NCBI RefSeq assembly: GCF_001605895.1
Contig: NZ_LUAW01000015.1
Location: forward strand, 1 to 64,000
DNA: 64,000 nucleotides
Direction: 5' to 3'
DNA from: Acinetobacter pragensis
GTDB taxonomy: Bacteria > Pseudomonadota > Gammaproteobacteria > Pseudomonadales > Moraxellaceae
Shown here: positions 8,809-18,648 of the stretch, piece by piece
Layout of the letters: the number at the start of each line of letters is the position of its first letter
How positions within the stretch are numbered: the first letter of the stretch is position 1
Translations under genes and position numbers: made by a program
Notes under the pieces: generated by a model
What the model was told of the DNA's origin: nothing
Databases searched by the model: none
The model's input: only the letters and a program-made list of their open reading frames with translations

Positions 8809-10323
8809 TTATTTTTTGGCCCGCAGCTCCTGCATTTCTTTTTCATAAAGTGCATTGGCTTGGTCAAAGCGCGCAATAACTTCTTTTGATGGCGCTTTGC
8901 TGATTAAGCTGAAAATCACGATACTGATTAATGAAAGGATAAAGCCGGGAATGATTTCATAAATGCCTGTATCAGCCATCATATTTTTCCACAAAATGAC
9001 GGTCACTGCGCCGACAATCATGCCCGAGATTGCGCCGCTAAGCGTCATGCGTTTCCAGAATAAAGATAGGATGATTAATGGGCCAAAAGCTGCGCCAAAA
9101 CCAGCCCATGCATAGGCCACCAGTCCCAGCACTTTGCTCTGCGGATTTAAAGCCAGAAAAATGGCAAGTACGGCAATAAGAATGACCATTAAACGGCCAA
9201 CCCAAACCAATTCTTTTTGCGAGGCATTTTTGCGGACAAAGGCCTTGTATAAGTCTTCCGTTAATGTACTTGAACAGACCAGCAGCTGGCAGCTGAGCGT
9301 GCTCATGACTGCGGCTAAAATGGCGGCTAAGACAATGCCGGCAATCCATGGATTGAATAAAATTTTAGTCAATTCCATAAAAACTGTTTCAGGGTTTGCC
9401 GAAACAGCAGCGGCAAATTCAGGATGCACTTCAAAATACGCAATGCCGAAATAGCCGACAGCGACAGCGCCGCCAAGGCAAAGAATCATCCATGTCATGC
9501 CGATTTTGCGCGCAGCGGGGATGGATTTCACTGAATCTGCAGCCATGAAGCGCACCAAGATATGCGGCTGGCCAAAATAGCCTAAGCCCCATGCCATGGA
9601 GGATAAAATGGCGACGGTTCCTAAATCGGAAACCATATGATTTGCTAAAGGGCGTACAGATTCGACAACAGCGGTAACTTGTTCAAGATTGTCGCCTATT
9701 GCCATATAGGTCATGATTGGCGCCAGCAGCAGGGCAAAAATCATTAGGCCTGCTTGAAAGGTGTCTGTCCAGCTGATTGCAAGGAATCCGCCAATGCAGA
9801 CATAGCTAATGGTGGCGATTGCGCCAATCCAGAGTGCGGAAGTGTAATTCCAGCCAAATAAGCTTTCAAACAAACGCGCGCCTGCAACCATGCCGGACGC
9901 GCAGTAAATAGCGAAAAAGATAAGAATTACGAAAGCGGAAATGATGCGCAGAATTTTCTTGGTATCGCCAAAGCGGCTGGTGAAATAATCTGGCAATGTT
10001 AATGCATTATGCTGTATTTCGGTATGAACGCGCAGGCGTCCGGCCACCAGCAGCCAGTTGAGCCAAGCCCCGATAATTAAGCCAATTGCAATCCACGCTT
10101 CTGACAGGCCTGATAAATAAATTGCGCCGGGCAGGCCCATCAGCAGCCAGCCGCTCATGTCTGATGCACCGGCAGAAAGAGCAGTGACGACACTGCCTAA
10201 GCTGCGTCCGCCTAAAATATAATCGTCAAAATTTGTTGTTGCCTTATAGGCATATAGTCCGATGCCAATCATGGCCACGATATAAAAAATAAATGTGACG
10301 AGCGTGGGATTCATTTGGCTCAT
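8809..10323 (-). CDS. putP: Sodium/proline symporter PutP
   Basis: PutP is an SSS-family (SLC5-like) inner-membrane carrier that imports proline with Na+. From ATG 10323 (MSQMNPTLVTF, with GGAATA upstream) the product is 504 residues, matching the usual length of about 500. About 13 hydrophobic spans are visible. Family landmarks are DDYILGGRSLGSVVTALSAG early on, with the Asp and the Ser/Gly-rich segment near the Na+ site, and GFGAAFGPLIILSLFWKRMT late. A longer frame to 10365 exists but lacks support. It shares the locus with putA and the Lrp-type regulator, giving uptake, catabolism and control side by side. Confidence 0.95.
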   Translation of the reverse strand: MSQMNPTLVTFIFYIVAMIGIGLYAYKATTNFDDYILGGRSLGSVVTALSAGASDMSGWLLMGLPGAIYLSGLSEAWIAIGLIIGAWLNWLLVAGRLRVHTEIQHNALTLPDYFTSRFGDTKKILRIISAFVILIFFAIYCASGMVAGARLFESLFGWNYTSALWIGAIATISYVCIGGFLAISWTDTFQAGLMIFALLLAPIMTYMAIGDNLEQVTAVVESVRPLANHMVSDLGTVAILSSMAWGLGYFGQPHILVRFMAADSVKSIPAARKIGMTWMILCLGGAVAVGYFGIAYFEVHPEFAAAVSANPETVFMELTKILFNPWIAGIVLAAILAAVMSTLSCQLLVCSSTLTEDLYKAFVRKNASQKELVWVGRLMVILIAVLAIFLALNPQSKVLGLVAYAWAGFGAAFGPLIILSLFWKRMTLSGAISGMIVGAVTVILWKNMMADTGIYEIIPGFILSLISIVIFSLISKAPSKEVIARFDQANALYEKEMQELRAKK

Positions 10324-10780
10324 AACTATTCCATCCATTGTCTGTTCAATTGACCATCTTTCCAAAGATGAATTATTGTTCGATATGACCGAGGTGCAGA
10401 TTCAACCACAATTTAAAAATTACGCTCTGTTACATTTGAGTGCTATTTATTATCGTTTTGTGAAACCTATTGTAAATTTGGTTACAAAGAAAAGAAAATC
10501 ATTGATTTTTAGCATTTAAGTAATTTGTGTAAGTTTTATGCATAAAGCATAGAATGCCCATCAGTGCGGTTGATGTAATCTGCAATTTTAAAAGTTTTAG
10601 ATTCCTGTATAAATGAAGGGATGAAATAGGCGCATGTTTACCTAAAGTCACACTACTTACGCAAAGGCGTTACTTGTAATAATTTATTTCATAAAGAAAT
10701 AAAAAAACTGTGGCTTATGTTATAGGCAAATATACGATGGTAGTTGCACAACTATGGTGCATAGACAGTGAGTACTTAAC
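10324..10780. other. Intergenic region between divergent putP and aspA
   Basis: This 457-base AT-rich stretch holds the divergent promoters of putP and aspA. A small perfect hairpin (CATCTTT CC AAAGATG, 10351-10366) lies just upstream of putP. No convincing gene, RNA or repeat was seen; open frames here are short and have no family features. Confidence 0.5.
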
Positions 10781-12229
10781 GTGGCTACGGTTCAATTGGA
10801 CAAAACAAGAATAGAGCGCGATTTGCTTGGGGCAAAAGAAGTTCCGGCAGAGAGCTATTACGGCATTCATACGCTGCGCGCTTTGGAAAATTTCCAAATT
10901 TCCTCACAAAAAGTCGGTGAGAACTTAGCATTTATCCGGGCTTTAGCGCAGGTAAAAAAAGCCTCTGCACAAACCAATTTAAAGTTTGAAAAAATCAGCA
11001 CTGAGGTGAGTGATGCCATTCAGCATGCATGTGACTGTTTAATTGATGCTCCTGAGCAGTGGAGCCATGCTTTCCCGCTGGATGTCTATCAGGGCGGCGC
11101 GGGAACGTCAATCAACATGAACTGCAATGAAGTGATTGCCAATATTGCCTTGGAACAGCTGGGCTTGAATAAAGGCAGCTATTCACATGTTCATCCCAAT
11201 GATCACGTAAATAAATCTCAATCGACCAATGATGTTTATCCTACAGCTTTGCGTTTAGCGGTGTATTACAGTTTAGATCAGCTCCTGACGGAATTGCGCA
11301 ATATTATTGACAGTATTTATGCCAAAGCTGCAGAATTTCAATATGTCATTAAAATGGGGCGCACCCAGCTGCAGGATGCTGTGCCGATGACGCTTGGCCA
11401 AGAGTTCAGAGCTTTTGCAACCTTATTGAAAGAAGACTTAAAGCTGATTGATTCAACGCGTCAGCTGCTGTTGGAAATTAATCTGGGCGCAACAGCTATT
11501 GGTACAGGTGTTAACACGCCAGCAGGCTATGCAGAGCAGGCGGTCAAATCCTTAAAAGGCGTTACTGGACTTGCACTGTCTGGTGCAGAAGACTACGTCG
11601 AAGCCACCAGTGATTGCGGTGTATTCATTATTCTATCAAGTACTTTAAAACGGCTTGCAGTGAAGCTGTCCAAAATCAGCAATGACTTGCGTTTGTTAAG
11701 TTCTGGGCCAAGAACAGGTTTGGCGGAAATCTGTTTGCCGGAGCTGCAGGCGGGTTCTTCCATTATGCCGGCAAAAGTTAACCCAGTAATTCCAGAAGTG
11801 GTGAACCAGATTGCATTTAAAGTGATTGGCAATGATTTAACTGTCACAATGGCCGCAGAAGCAGGGCAGCTGCAGCTGAATGTAATGGAGCCCGTGATTG
11901 CTGTTTCTATTAATGAATCCATCAGTTTGCTGTGCCAGGCGATTAAAGCTTTAGATGTGAAATGTATTCAGGGTGTTCAGGCCAACGAGCAGGCTTGCTA
12001 TGATGCGGTAATGCGCAGTGTGGGTATCATCACCCTGTTAGACCCAATTCTAGGGCATGCGAAATGCGATGAGATAGGCAAGCAGTGTATTGCAGAAAAT
12101 AAAACCATTCAGCAGGTGGTTTTGGAGCAAGGCTTGCTGACGCAGCAGCAGCTGGATCATATTTTCGCTTTTGAAAATTTAGTTTCAGAAGTACAGTCTG
12201 CTCAAGAGAACTTGGCTCAAGTTTCATAA
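10781..12229 (+). CDS. aspA: Aspartate ammonia-lyase
   Basis: AspA converts aspartate to fumarate and ammonia as a cytosolic homotetramer of the fumarase/aspartase superfamily. The 482-residue product has the three conserved regions. These are GGAGTSINMNCNEVIAN (about residues 105-121) with SQSTNDVYPTA (about 147), GRTQLQDAVPMTLGQEF (about 195) and the signature GSSIMPAKVNPV (about 325), whose Ser is the catalytic base. The start is GTG 10781. It is a single gene, divergent from putP, with a terminator downstream. Confidence 0.95.
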   Translation: MATVQLDKTRIERDLLGAKEVPAESYYGIHTLRALENFQISSQKVGENLAFIRALAQVKKASAQTNLKFEKISTEVSDAIQHACDCLIDAPEQWSHAFPLDVYQGGAGTSINMNCNEVIANIALEQLGLNKGSYSHVHPNDHVNKSQSTNDVYPTALRLAVYYSLDQLLTELRNIIDSIYAKAAEFQYVIKMGRTQLQDAVPMTLGQEFRAFATLLKEDLKLIDSTRQLLLEINLGATAIGTGVNTPAGYAEQAVKSLKGVTGLALSGAEDYVEATSDCGVFIILSSTLKRLAVKLSKISNDLRLLSSGPRTGLAEICLPELQAGSSIMPAKVNPVIPEVVNQIAFKVIGNDLTVTMAAEAGQLQLNVMEPVIAVSINESISLLCQAIKALDVKCIQGVQANEQACYDAVMRSVGIITLLDPILGHAKCDEIGKQCIAENKTIQQVVLEQGLLTQQQLDHIFAFENLVSEVQSAQENLAQVS

Positions 12230-12285
12230 TGCCAATAGATGCAGATGCATAGCAGGCAAAATATTGCAATGCAGAAAGGATAGTT

Positions 12286-12318
12286 AAAATGGCGGCCGTA
12301 ATGACTGCCATTTTTTTT
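12286..12318 (+). terminator. Rho-independent terminator after aspA
   Basis: AAAATGGC and GCCATTTT form the stem, followed by a run of T. It lies 57 bases past the aspA stop. Confidence 0.8.
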
Positions 12319-12410
12319 GAGGTGAAAAATTGATGAAAGCTGAAAACAGTTAGATACACAGGCAGAATCATTTTAAAATAGTGAAACTCTTTTCCTGTAC
12401 CCAGATTCTT

Positions 12411-12770
12411 ATGTTCAATAAAATCACATCTATTTTTAAAAGCAGCAAGCCTTCACCAGCACAGCTTTATCAAGAAGAGCATCAGATGGAGCACTCCAGC
12501 GTTCAGGGCTACATTATAGAGGATGTGGTACTGAACGAAGTGCATGCGGCAAGACTGGAGCTGCTGTCTAATCGGCGTGTAGCGGCATTTGATGATTTAA
12601 AGGCTTTATATAATGCTGCAATGATTATTAATGAAAAAATAGACTTGGAAATCGCCAGCGGGCGCTTTAATGCCAGCCTAGGCAATACAGAAGAAAATCT
12701 TCAGGAATTGAAGCGCTTTATTGGCATATTGAATGGCTATTACCGCAATTTCATGCGCGATCAAAAATAA
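12411..12770 (+). CDS. Hypothetical protein
   Basis: The product is 119 residues from MFNKITSIFKSSKP; an upstream start at 12381 is possible. It looks soluble and largely helical, with an acidic stretch (GYIIEDVVLNEVHAARLELL) and a C-terminal helix ending in NGYYRNFMRDQK. No signal peptide, membrane span or known motif is visible. Codon use fits the neighbours, which favours a real gene. It is a single gene between aspA and mfd. The family is not recognised. Confidence 0.6.
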   Translation: MFNKITSIFKSSKPSPAQLYQEEHQMEHSSVQGYIIEDVVLNEVHAARLELLSNRRVAAFDDLKALYNAAMIINEKIDLEIASGRFNASLGNTEENLQELKRFIGILNGYYRNFMRDQK

Positions 12771-12920
12771 AAGGATTGTTTAATTTTTTTGGAGCAATGA
12801 CAAAGAACATATTAAGTCCATACATGCTGAAACTTTCTTGCAGGAAGTAAAAAGCGCATGAGGAATAAAAACAACGTGCTAAAATAATCTGCATGTTGTT
12901 TAGACTTTAAAGCTATATAC

Positions 12921-15900
12921 ATGTTCCAACAAGAAATATCACAACTGAAATTAAGCCAGCTGAAAGCGGGCGAAAAGCGCTGGATCGGAAATTTACAGGG
13001 TTCAGCGACCGGACTGCTGTTCAAAGAAATTGCAGCGCAAAACCAGCAGCTGTTCGTTATTGTCGCGCGCAATAGCCAGCACTTGGGCCAGTTGGAAAGT
13101 GAGCTGGAATTTTACGGCATTAAGCCCACGATTTTTCCTGATTGGGAAATTTTGCCTTATGACCGGCTTTCTCCGCATCAAGATATCGTTTCAGAACGTT
13201 TAGCAATATTGTCTCATATGCCTAAGGCCGGCGTGCTGTTGATTTCGGCATCAACTTTAGCGCAGCGCATAGCGCCGGCATCTTGGGTGCTGGGCGAGCA
13301 TTTTGATATTAAAGTCGGGCAAAAATTTGATTTGGAACAGCAAAAATTAAAGCTGATTCAAGCCGGCTACCTTTTGGTTGATACCGTGTATGACCATGGT
13401 GAATTTGCAGTACGCGGCAGTATCATGGATATTTATGCCTCGGGTCAGTCTGCACCGATCCGTATTGACTTATTTGATGATGAAATAGAAACACTGAAGT
13501 TTTTTGATCCAGAAACTCAGCGCACTACTGAAACCTTGCAAAATTTTACCGTGCTGCCAGCCAAGGAATTTCCTTTAAAGGAAGGCCGGTCTGTTTTCCG
13601 TGACCGTTATGCGGATATGTTTCCCACAGCAAATCCAAAGAAAAATCCAATTTATCAAGATGTTTTAGAAGGCATAGCATCTCCGGGCATCGAATTCTAT
13701 CTCCCGCTTTTTTTTAGTGCGGAAGCAATGCAGACTCAAAGTACCTTAATGGCATACTTACCTAAGAATGGCATTGTCATTACAGATAAAAATGTAGATG
13801 AGAGTTTAACGCAATTCTGGACGGAAGCTGTGCGCCGTTACGAAGACCGCCGTCACAATATTGATCACCCGCTTTTAGCGCCTGACCAGCTGTTTTTACA
13901 GCCCAAAGATGTTCTGGAGCAGTTGAACCTTTTTGGACGAGTGATTGCATCGGATGAGCGTTTTGAAGAAAAAACAGGTGTATTGAATGTCAATGCAGAA
14001 TTGCCGCCAAGGCTGCCTGTCGATCCAAAACGGGAAAAGCCGTTTGCTGAGGTTAAGCGTTATATTGATCAAGCCAATCATCCGGTTTTACTGGTGGCGG
14101 AAAGCGCGGGCCGCCGTGAAACGTTAAAAGATGCTTTACGTCCGGCTTTGGGCGATATTCCTTATGTCGCGAATTTCAATGATTTTGTGGCATCCCTGCA
14201 TGCCGTTGCCATCACCAATGCGCCGTTAGAACGTGGTTTGCTGCTGCCCGATAAAATTACAGTCATATCGGAAAATCAGCTGTACGAGCACCGTGTTGTT
14301 CAGCGCCGCCGTAAACGCCAGCAAGAAGTTTCTGAAGAGTTCTTGATCCGCAGCCTGACCGAACTGAATATCGGCGCGCCTGTGGTGCATATCGATTATG
14401 GTGTAGGGCGCTACGCAGGATTAATCACATTAAGCATTGATGATCAGGATTATGAATTCTTGCAGCTGGATTATGCCGATGCAGCCAAGGTCTATGTGCC
14501 TGTTGCTAATTTACATTTAATCAGCCGCTATAGCGGCGGTGATCCTGATTTAGCGCCTTTGCATAAACTGGGCACAGATGCATGGAATAAAGCCAAACGC
14601 AAAGCGCTGGAGCAAATACATGATGTGGCTGCTGAACTTCTGCATATACAGGCGCGCCGTCAAGCCAAGCCGGGCTATGGTTTTGAATTGGATCAAAGCT
14701 TATATATGCAGTTTGCCAGCGGTTTTGCTTATGAAGAAACACTTGATCAAGCCAATGCAATTGAAGCCACGCTGCACGATATGCAGTTGGCTAAGCCAAT
14801 GGACCGCCTAGTATGCGGCGATGTCGGATTCGGCAAGACCGAAGTGGCGATGCGGGCGGCTTTTGTTGCTGTGCAAAACAATAAGCAAGTTGCCGTGCTG
14901 GTGCCGACAACATTGCTGGCGCAGCAGCATTATGAGTCTTTTAAAGACCGTTTTGCAGATTGGCCGGTACGGATTGAGGTTTTATCGCGTTTTGGTACGT
15001 CAAAATCGCATAGCAAAATTATTGAAGATTTGGCTGACGGCAAAGTGGATATTGTCATCGGCACGCATAAAATCCTGCAGGAAAACGTCCAGTTTAAAAA
15101 TTTGGGCTTAATGATTGTCGATGAAGAGCACCGCTTTGGCGTACGTGACAAAGAACGCATTAAGGCAATGCGCGCGGATGTCGATATGCTGACTCTTACC
15201 GCAACACCAATTCCACGGACTTTAAATATGGCATTTAGCGGCATGCGCGACTTGTCAATTATTGCAACTCCGCCAGCGCGCCGTTTGGCGGTAAAAACTT
15301 TTGTGCAGGAGCATACCGGTGAATCTGTAAAAGAAGCGATTCTGCGTGAATTGCTGCGCGGCGGTCAGGTGTATTTCCTGCATAATGAAGTCGACACCAT
15401 TGAACGCGCTGCAGAAAATATCCGGAATCTTGTTCCAGAAGCCCGTGTTGCGGTTGCGCATGGTCAAATGCGCGAACGTGAACTGGAACAGGTCATGCAG
15501 CAGTTTTATCACAAAGAGCATAATGTTCTGGTGTGTTCTACAATTATTGAAACCGGTATTGATGTCCCGAACGCCAACACGATTATAATCGAACGGGCCG
15601 ACAAGCTGGGATTAGCCCAGCTGCATCAGCTGCGCGGCCGGGTGGGCAGATCGCATCATCAAGCTTATGCATATTTGCTGGTTCCTTCAATTAATGGCCT
15701 GAAAGGTGATGCAGAAAAACGTTTAGATGCGATCAGCCGAGCATCGACACTTGGTGCGGGCTTTATGCTGGCGACAGAAGATTTGGAAATCCGCGGTGCA
15801 GGTGAGTTGCTGGGCGAACAGCAAAGCGGTTCAATGCAGGCGATTGGTTACAGCCTGTATATGGAAATGCTGGAAAAAGCCACGAAAGCCATTCAGAAAG

Positions 15901-16379
15901 GCAAAACACCGAACTTTGATGCGCCATTGTCGCTGACAGCCGAAATCAATTTGCATATGCCTGCCTTAATTCCAGATGAATATCTGGGTGACGTGCATCA
16001 GCGGTTAATGTTTTATAAACGGATCAGCAATACAGACAGCATCGAAAAGCTGGACAATATCCGCATGGAGCTGATTGACCGTTTTGGCGTTCCGCCGCAG
16101 CCCGTTAAGCAGCTGTTTTCAGTTCATCAAATCAGATTGAAAGCTGAGCAGCTCGGCATGACCAAAATTGATATCAGCAGCCATGGCGGCTATGTCGAAT
16201 TTTCACCGGATACACCGGTGCAGGCCATGAGTATTATTCAAATGATGCAGAAGCATCCGACTTTCTTCAGGATGGAAGGCGGACAGCGTTTGAAGGTGAT
16301 GGTCATGCTGGAAGACTACGATAAGCGAATTCAGTTTTTAAATGATTTGCTGGATAATCTGCTCAAAGAGCTGTCTTGA
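12921..16379 (+). CDS. mfd: Transcription-repair coupling factor Mfd
   Basis: Mfd displaces RNA polymerase stalled at DNA lesions and recruits UvrA. The 1152-residue protein has the full layout. The N-terminal UvrB-like region (IFPDWEILPYDRLSPHQD, GEFAVRGSIMDIYASG) comes first. Then the CarD-like polymerase-interaction domain (about residues 480-560, with VHIDYGVGRYAG), a RecG-type helicase with Walker A GDVGFGKTE near 633 and DEEHRFG near 732, and the motif VI region QLRGRVGRSHHQAYAYLL near 900. The C-terminal TRCF domain follows (from about 1000). It is a single gene followed by a terminator. Confidence 0.97.
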   Translation: MFQQEISQLKLSQLKAGEKRWIGNLQGSATGLLFKEIAAQNQQLFVIVARNSQHLGQLESELEFYGIKPTIFPDWEILPYDRLSPHQDIVSERLAILSHMPKAGVLLISASTLAQRIAPASWVLGEHFDIKVGQKFDLEQQKLKLIQAGYLLVDTVYDHGEFAVRGSIMDIYASGQSAPIRIDLFDDEIETLKFFDPETQRTTETLQNFTVLPAKEFPLKEGRSVFRDRYADMFPTANPKKNPIYQDVLEGIASPGIEFYLPLFFSAEAMQTQSTLMAYLPKNGIVITDKNVDESLTQFWTEAVRRYEDRRHNIDHPLLAPDQLFLQPKDVLEQLNLFGRVIASDERFEEKTGVLNVNAELPPRLPVDPKREKPFAEVKRYIDQANHPVLLVAESAGRRETLKDALRPALGDIPYVANFNDFVASLHAVAITNAPLERGLLLPDKITVISENQLYEHRVVQRRRKRQQEVSEEFLIRSLTELNIGAPVVHIDYGVGRYAGLITLSIDDQDYEFLQLDYADAAKVYVPVANLHLISRYSGGDPDLAPLHKLGTDAWNKAKRKALEQIHDVAAELLHIQARRQAKPGYGFELDQSLYMQFASGFAYEETLDQANAIEATLHDMQLAKPMDRLVCGDVGFGKTEVAMRAAFVAVQNNKQVAVLVPTTLLAQQHYESFKDRFADWPVRIEVLSRFGTSKSHSKIIEDLADGKVDIVIGTHKILQENVQFKNLGLMIVDEEHRFGVRDKERIKAMRADVDMLTLTATPIPRTLNMAFSGMRDLSIIATPPARRLAVKTFVQEHTGESVKEAILRELLRGGQVYFLHNEVDTIERAAENIRNLVPEARVAVAHGQMRERELEQVMQQFYHKEHNVLVCSTIIETGIDVPNANTIIIERADKLGLAQLHQLRGRVGRSHHQAYAYLLVPSINGLKGDAEKRLDAISRASTLGAGFMLATEDLEIRGAGELLGEQQSGSMQAIGYSLYMEMLEKATKAIQKGKTPNFDAPLSLTAEINLHMPALIPDEYLGDVHQRLMFYKRISNTDSIEKLDNIRMELIDRFGVPPQPVKQLFSVHQIRLKAEQLGMTKIDISSHGGYVEFSPDTPVQAMSIIQMMQKHPTFFRMEGGQRLKVMVMLEDYDKRIQFLNDLLDNLLKELS

Positions 16380-16403
16380 ATGTAAAGATTTATTATCAAA
16401 TTT

Positions 16404-16446
16404 CAGAATGCGCAGCTGTGATTTTGAGCGCATTCTGTTTTTTTAA
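16404..16446 (+). terminator. Rho-independent terminator after mfd
   Basis: CAGAATGCGC pairs perfectly with GCGCATTCTG across a 14-base loop and is followed by a T-run. Confidence 0.88.
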
Positions 16447-16609
16447 AGAAATCTTTGATTTTTTACATAAATTTATTCAAGTTTGGTCTGTGATGCAATT
16501 CAATCAATTGATATTTTATTTATTGTGAAACACAAAGCAGAGAATATTCACGCCCATAAGGATGTGATAGTATTAGCCATCATTCTAATTTTGCATCATT
16601 TATAAAGAT

Positions 16610-17044
16610 ATGTTTAGTTTACATCCACAACTTGCTCAAGATACGTTTTATGTAGGCGACTTTCCACTGTCAACATGTCGTTTAATGAATGATATGCAAT
16701 TTCCGTGGCTTATTTTGATTCCTCGCGTACCTGGCATTACAGAGCTTTATGAGCTGAGTCAGGCAGATCAGGAACAGTTCCTGCGTGAATCGAGCTGGCT
16801 GTCCAGCCAATTAGCCCGCGTTTTCCGCGCGGATAAAATGAATGTTGCTGCTTTAGGCAACATGGTGCCGCAGCTGCATTTTCATCATGTCGTTCGCTAT
16901 CAAAATGATGTGGCGTGGCCAAAACCGGTCTGGGGCACACCAGCTGTTCCTTACAGCAATGATGTGCTTGCACATATGCGCCAAACTCTAATGCTTGCTC
17001 TTCGAGGTCAAGGCGATATGCCATTTGATTGGCGTATGGATTGA
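16610..17044 (+). CDS. HIT-family hydrolase
   Basis: This 144-residue histidine triad protein has the family motif LHFHHVVRY (His residues about 89-93, the last being the nucleophilic position of HxHxH). The usual HIT strand MQFPWLILIPRVPGITELYEL is near residue 25. This short form is common in gamma-proteobacteria and is usually annotated as a diadenosine tetraphosphate hydrolase-type enzyme, although its substrate has rarely been shown. The cyclase gene follows 56 bases later on the same strand and may be cotranscribed. Confidence 0.88.
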   Translation: MFSLHPQLAQDTFYVGDFPLSTCRLMNDMQFPWLILIPRVPGITELYELSQADQEQFLRESSWLSSQLARVFRADKMNVAALGNMVPQLHFHHVVRYQNDVAWPKPVWGTPAVPYSNDVLAHMRQTLMLALRGQGDMPFDWRMD

Positions 17045-17100
17045 TCTGGAAAACGGTCTATCAAGGGATATGACTGTGTTTGTCTGTTAGGAGTGAGTGT

Positions 17101-18552
17101 GTGCCGCTAGACGACTGGATCAATAAAGAACCAAAACAGTTTGAGTATTTTCATCGACTGATGGGATATATCATGCTGTCTTTGGTGGTAGTCGTTTATT
17201 ACTATACTCAGCCGGATACAGCATACCAAATTTATATCCCGCTTTTTTTGCTTTTTTTATTGCTGATTACACCAAAAATTTCACATTGGCTTATCTATAA
17301 ATATAACAATAGAATTAAGCGTGCAGTATTGTTTGTTATTGATATTGTGATTATTTCTGTGATGCTCTCCGCAGTGCATTTGAGTCTTGTTCTGACTTTT
17401 CTGGGGCTGTTTGCTTTGCTGTATACAGCCATCAGCAGCAAGATTTCCTTTTTAATGGTGTCGCTGGCCAGCTTGATCGGCATTGTTGTTTTTTATTTTT
17501 GCACCATCTTTATTTTCGGCTTTCATGGCTATTTTGAACCGACCAGCAGCGAATTAACGATTTTAGGCTTTATTTGCCTGATTACTTATTTTGGTGTGGG
17601 CAGTTTTTACCAGCGTAGCCAAACATACTATCTGGCAAAGAAAAAAGATCACTATTTCGATCAAATGAACCGCTATATGGAATTTGCCAATCAGCTGAGC
17701 CGTTATGCGCCCGTACAGCTGTGGCAGTCCATCATGAAAGGTGAGTCGGAAGCCAAAATTGAATACAAACGGAAAAAGCTGACAATTTTCTTTTCTGATA
17801 TTCAAGGCTTTACAGAACTATCTGAAACTTTGATTCCTGATGATTTGGCATTTCTGCTGAATGACTATTTAAGCCATATGACTGAAATAGCCAAGCAATA
17901 TGAAGCAACTGTCGATAAATTCATGGGTGATGCGATTCTGATTTTTTTCGGAGATCCGCACAGCCAAGGTGTCGAGCAGGATGCGAAAGTCTGTTTAGAG
18001 ATGGCCATGGTGATGCGTCAGCAAATGAAGCTGTTGCGCGAACGCTGGATCAAAATGGGTTATCCGCCATTGCATATCCGCATGGGGATTTCCACTGGTT
18101 ATTGCCACGTGGGCAACTATGGCGCAGCGCACCGCATGGCTTATACCATTGTAGGCCGTGATGCCAACTTGGCCGCGCGTTTACAGAGCGCCGCCGAAGT
18201 GGACGAAATCTTAATTTCGGATGATACCCATCAGCTGGTAAAAAATGATTATTTGTGTGCTCCCAAAGCGCCAATTTATCTCAAGGGCATTAAAGGGCCT
18301 GTGCGTACATGGCAGGTCATGGAAAAATATTCATCAAAGAAAACAGATTATCAGCGCTGGTTCGATTATGAATATAAAGGCTTTCATTTGTTGCTGAATT
18401 TGGATGAAGTTCAGAACTTTGAATATCCAGAGCTGATTCTGGTGTTGGAAAAAATGATCAAGCGCCTGCAGACACAGCAGAAGATGACCAACTCTGAAGG
18501 CATTGTGAAGCTTAATCTGGAAGATGAAGTGATTATTGAAGAACACAAATGA
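17101..18552 (+). CDS. Membrane-bound class III adenylate/guanylate cyclase
   Basis: The 483-residue protein begins with about six hydrophobic spans (residues about 20-165), then a linker helix and a class III cyclase domain (about 230-400). Metal-binding Asp residues are in FFSDIQGF (about 233) and KFMGDAIL (about 277). The Lys of VDKFMGD fits an ATP-selective enzyme. ANLAARLQ carries the catalytic Asn and Arg. It therefore looks active and makes cAMP rather than cGMP, by inference. GTG 17101 is chosen because TTAGGAG lies seven bases upstream; a TTG at 17080 overlaps that site. The role, probably supply of cAMP to a Crp/Vfr-type regulator, is inference. Confidence 0.9.
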   Translation: MPLDDWINKEPKQFEYFHRLMGYIMLSLVVVVYYYTQPDTAYQIYIPLFLLFLLLITPKISHWLIYKYNNRIKRAVLFVIDIVIISVMLSAVHLSLVLTFLGLFALLYTAISSKISFLMVSLASLIGIVVFYFCTIFIFGFHGYFEPTSSELTILGFICLITYFGVGSFYQRSQTYYLAKKKDHYFDQMNRYMEFANQLSRYAPVQLWQSIMKGESEAKIEYKRKKLTIFFSDIQGFTELSETLIPDDLAFLLNDYLSHMTEIAKQYEATVDKFMGDAILIFFGDPHSQGVEQDAKVCLEMAMVMRQQMKLLRERWIKMGYPPLHIRMGISTGYCHVGNYGAAHRMAYTIVGRDANLAARLQSAAEVDEILISDDTHQLVKNDYLCAPKAPIYLKGIKGPVRTWQVMEKYSSKKTDYQRWFDYEYKGFHLLLNLDEVQNFEYPELILVLEKMIKRLQTQQKMTNSEGIVKLNLEDEVIIEEHK

Positions 18553-18603
18553 TTATAATGTTTTGTTAGTTTTGCAACTTTCTAACTCTGCTTCTTAAAG
18601 ACA

Positions 18604-18636
18604 TAAAAAAACCGCTGATCTCAGCGGTTTTTTTTT
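18604..18636. terminator. Bidirectional terminator between cyclase gene and fdx
   Basis: AAAAAAACCGCTGA and TCAGCGGTTTTTTTT form a stem with A- and T-runs on both sides. The flanking genes converge, so it can end both the cyclase transcript and the ISC operon. Confidence 0.92.
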
Positions 18637-18648
18637 GGTTTTATCAGC

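Noticed and set aside
10295..10519. 74-codon plus-strand frame overlapping the putP start
   Set aside because: Its start lies inside putP antisense, and the peptide has no recognised features.
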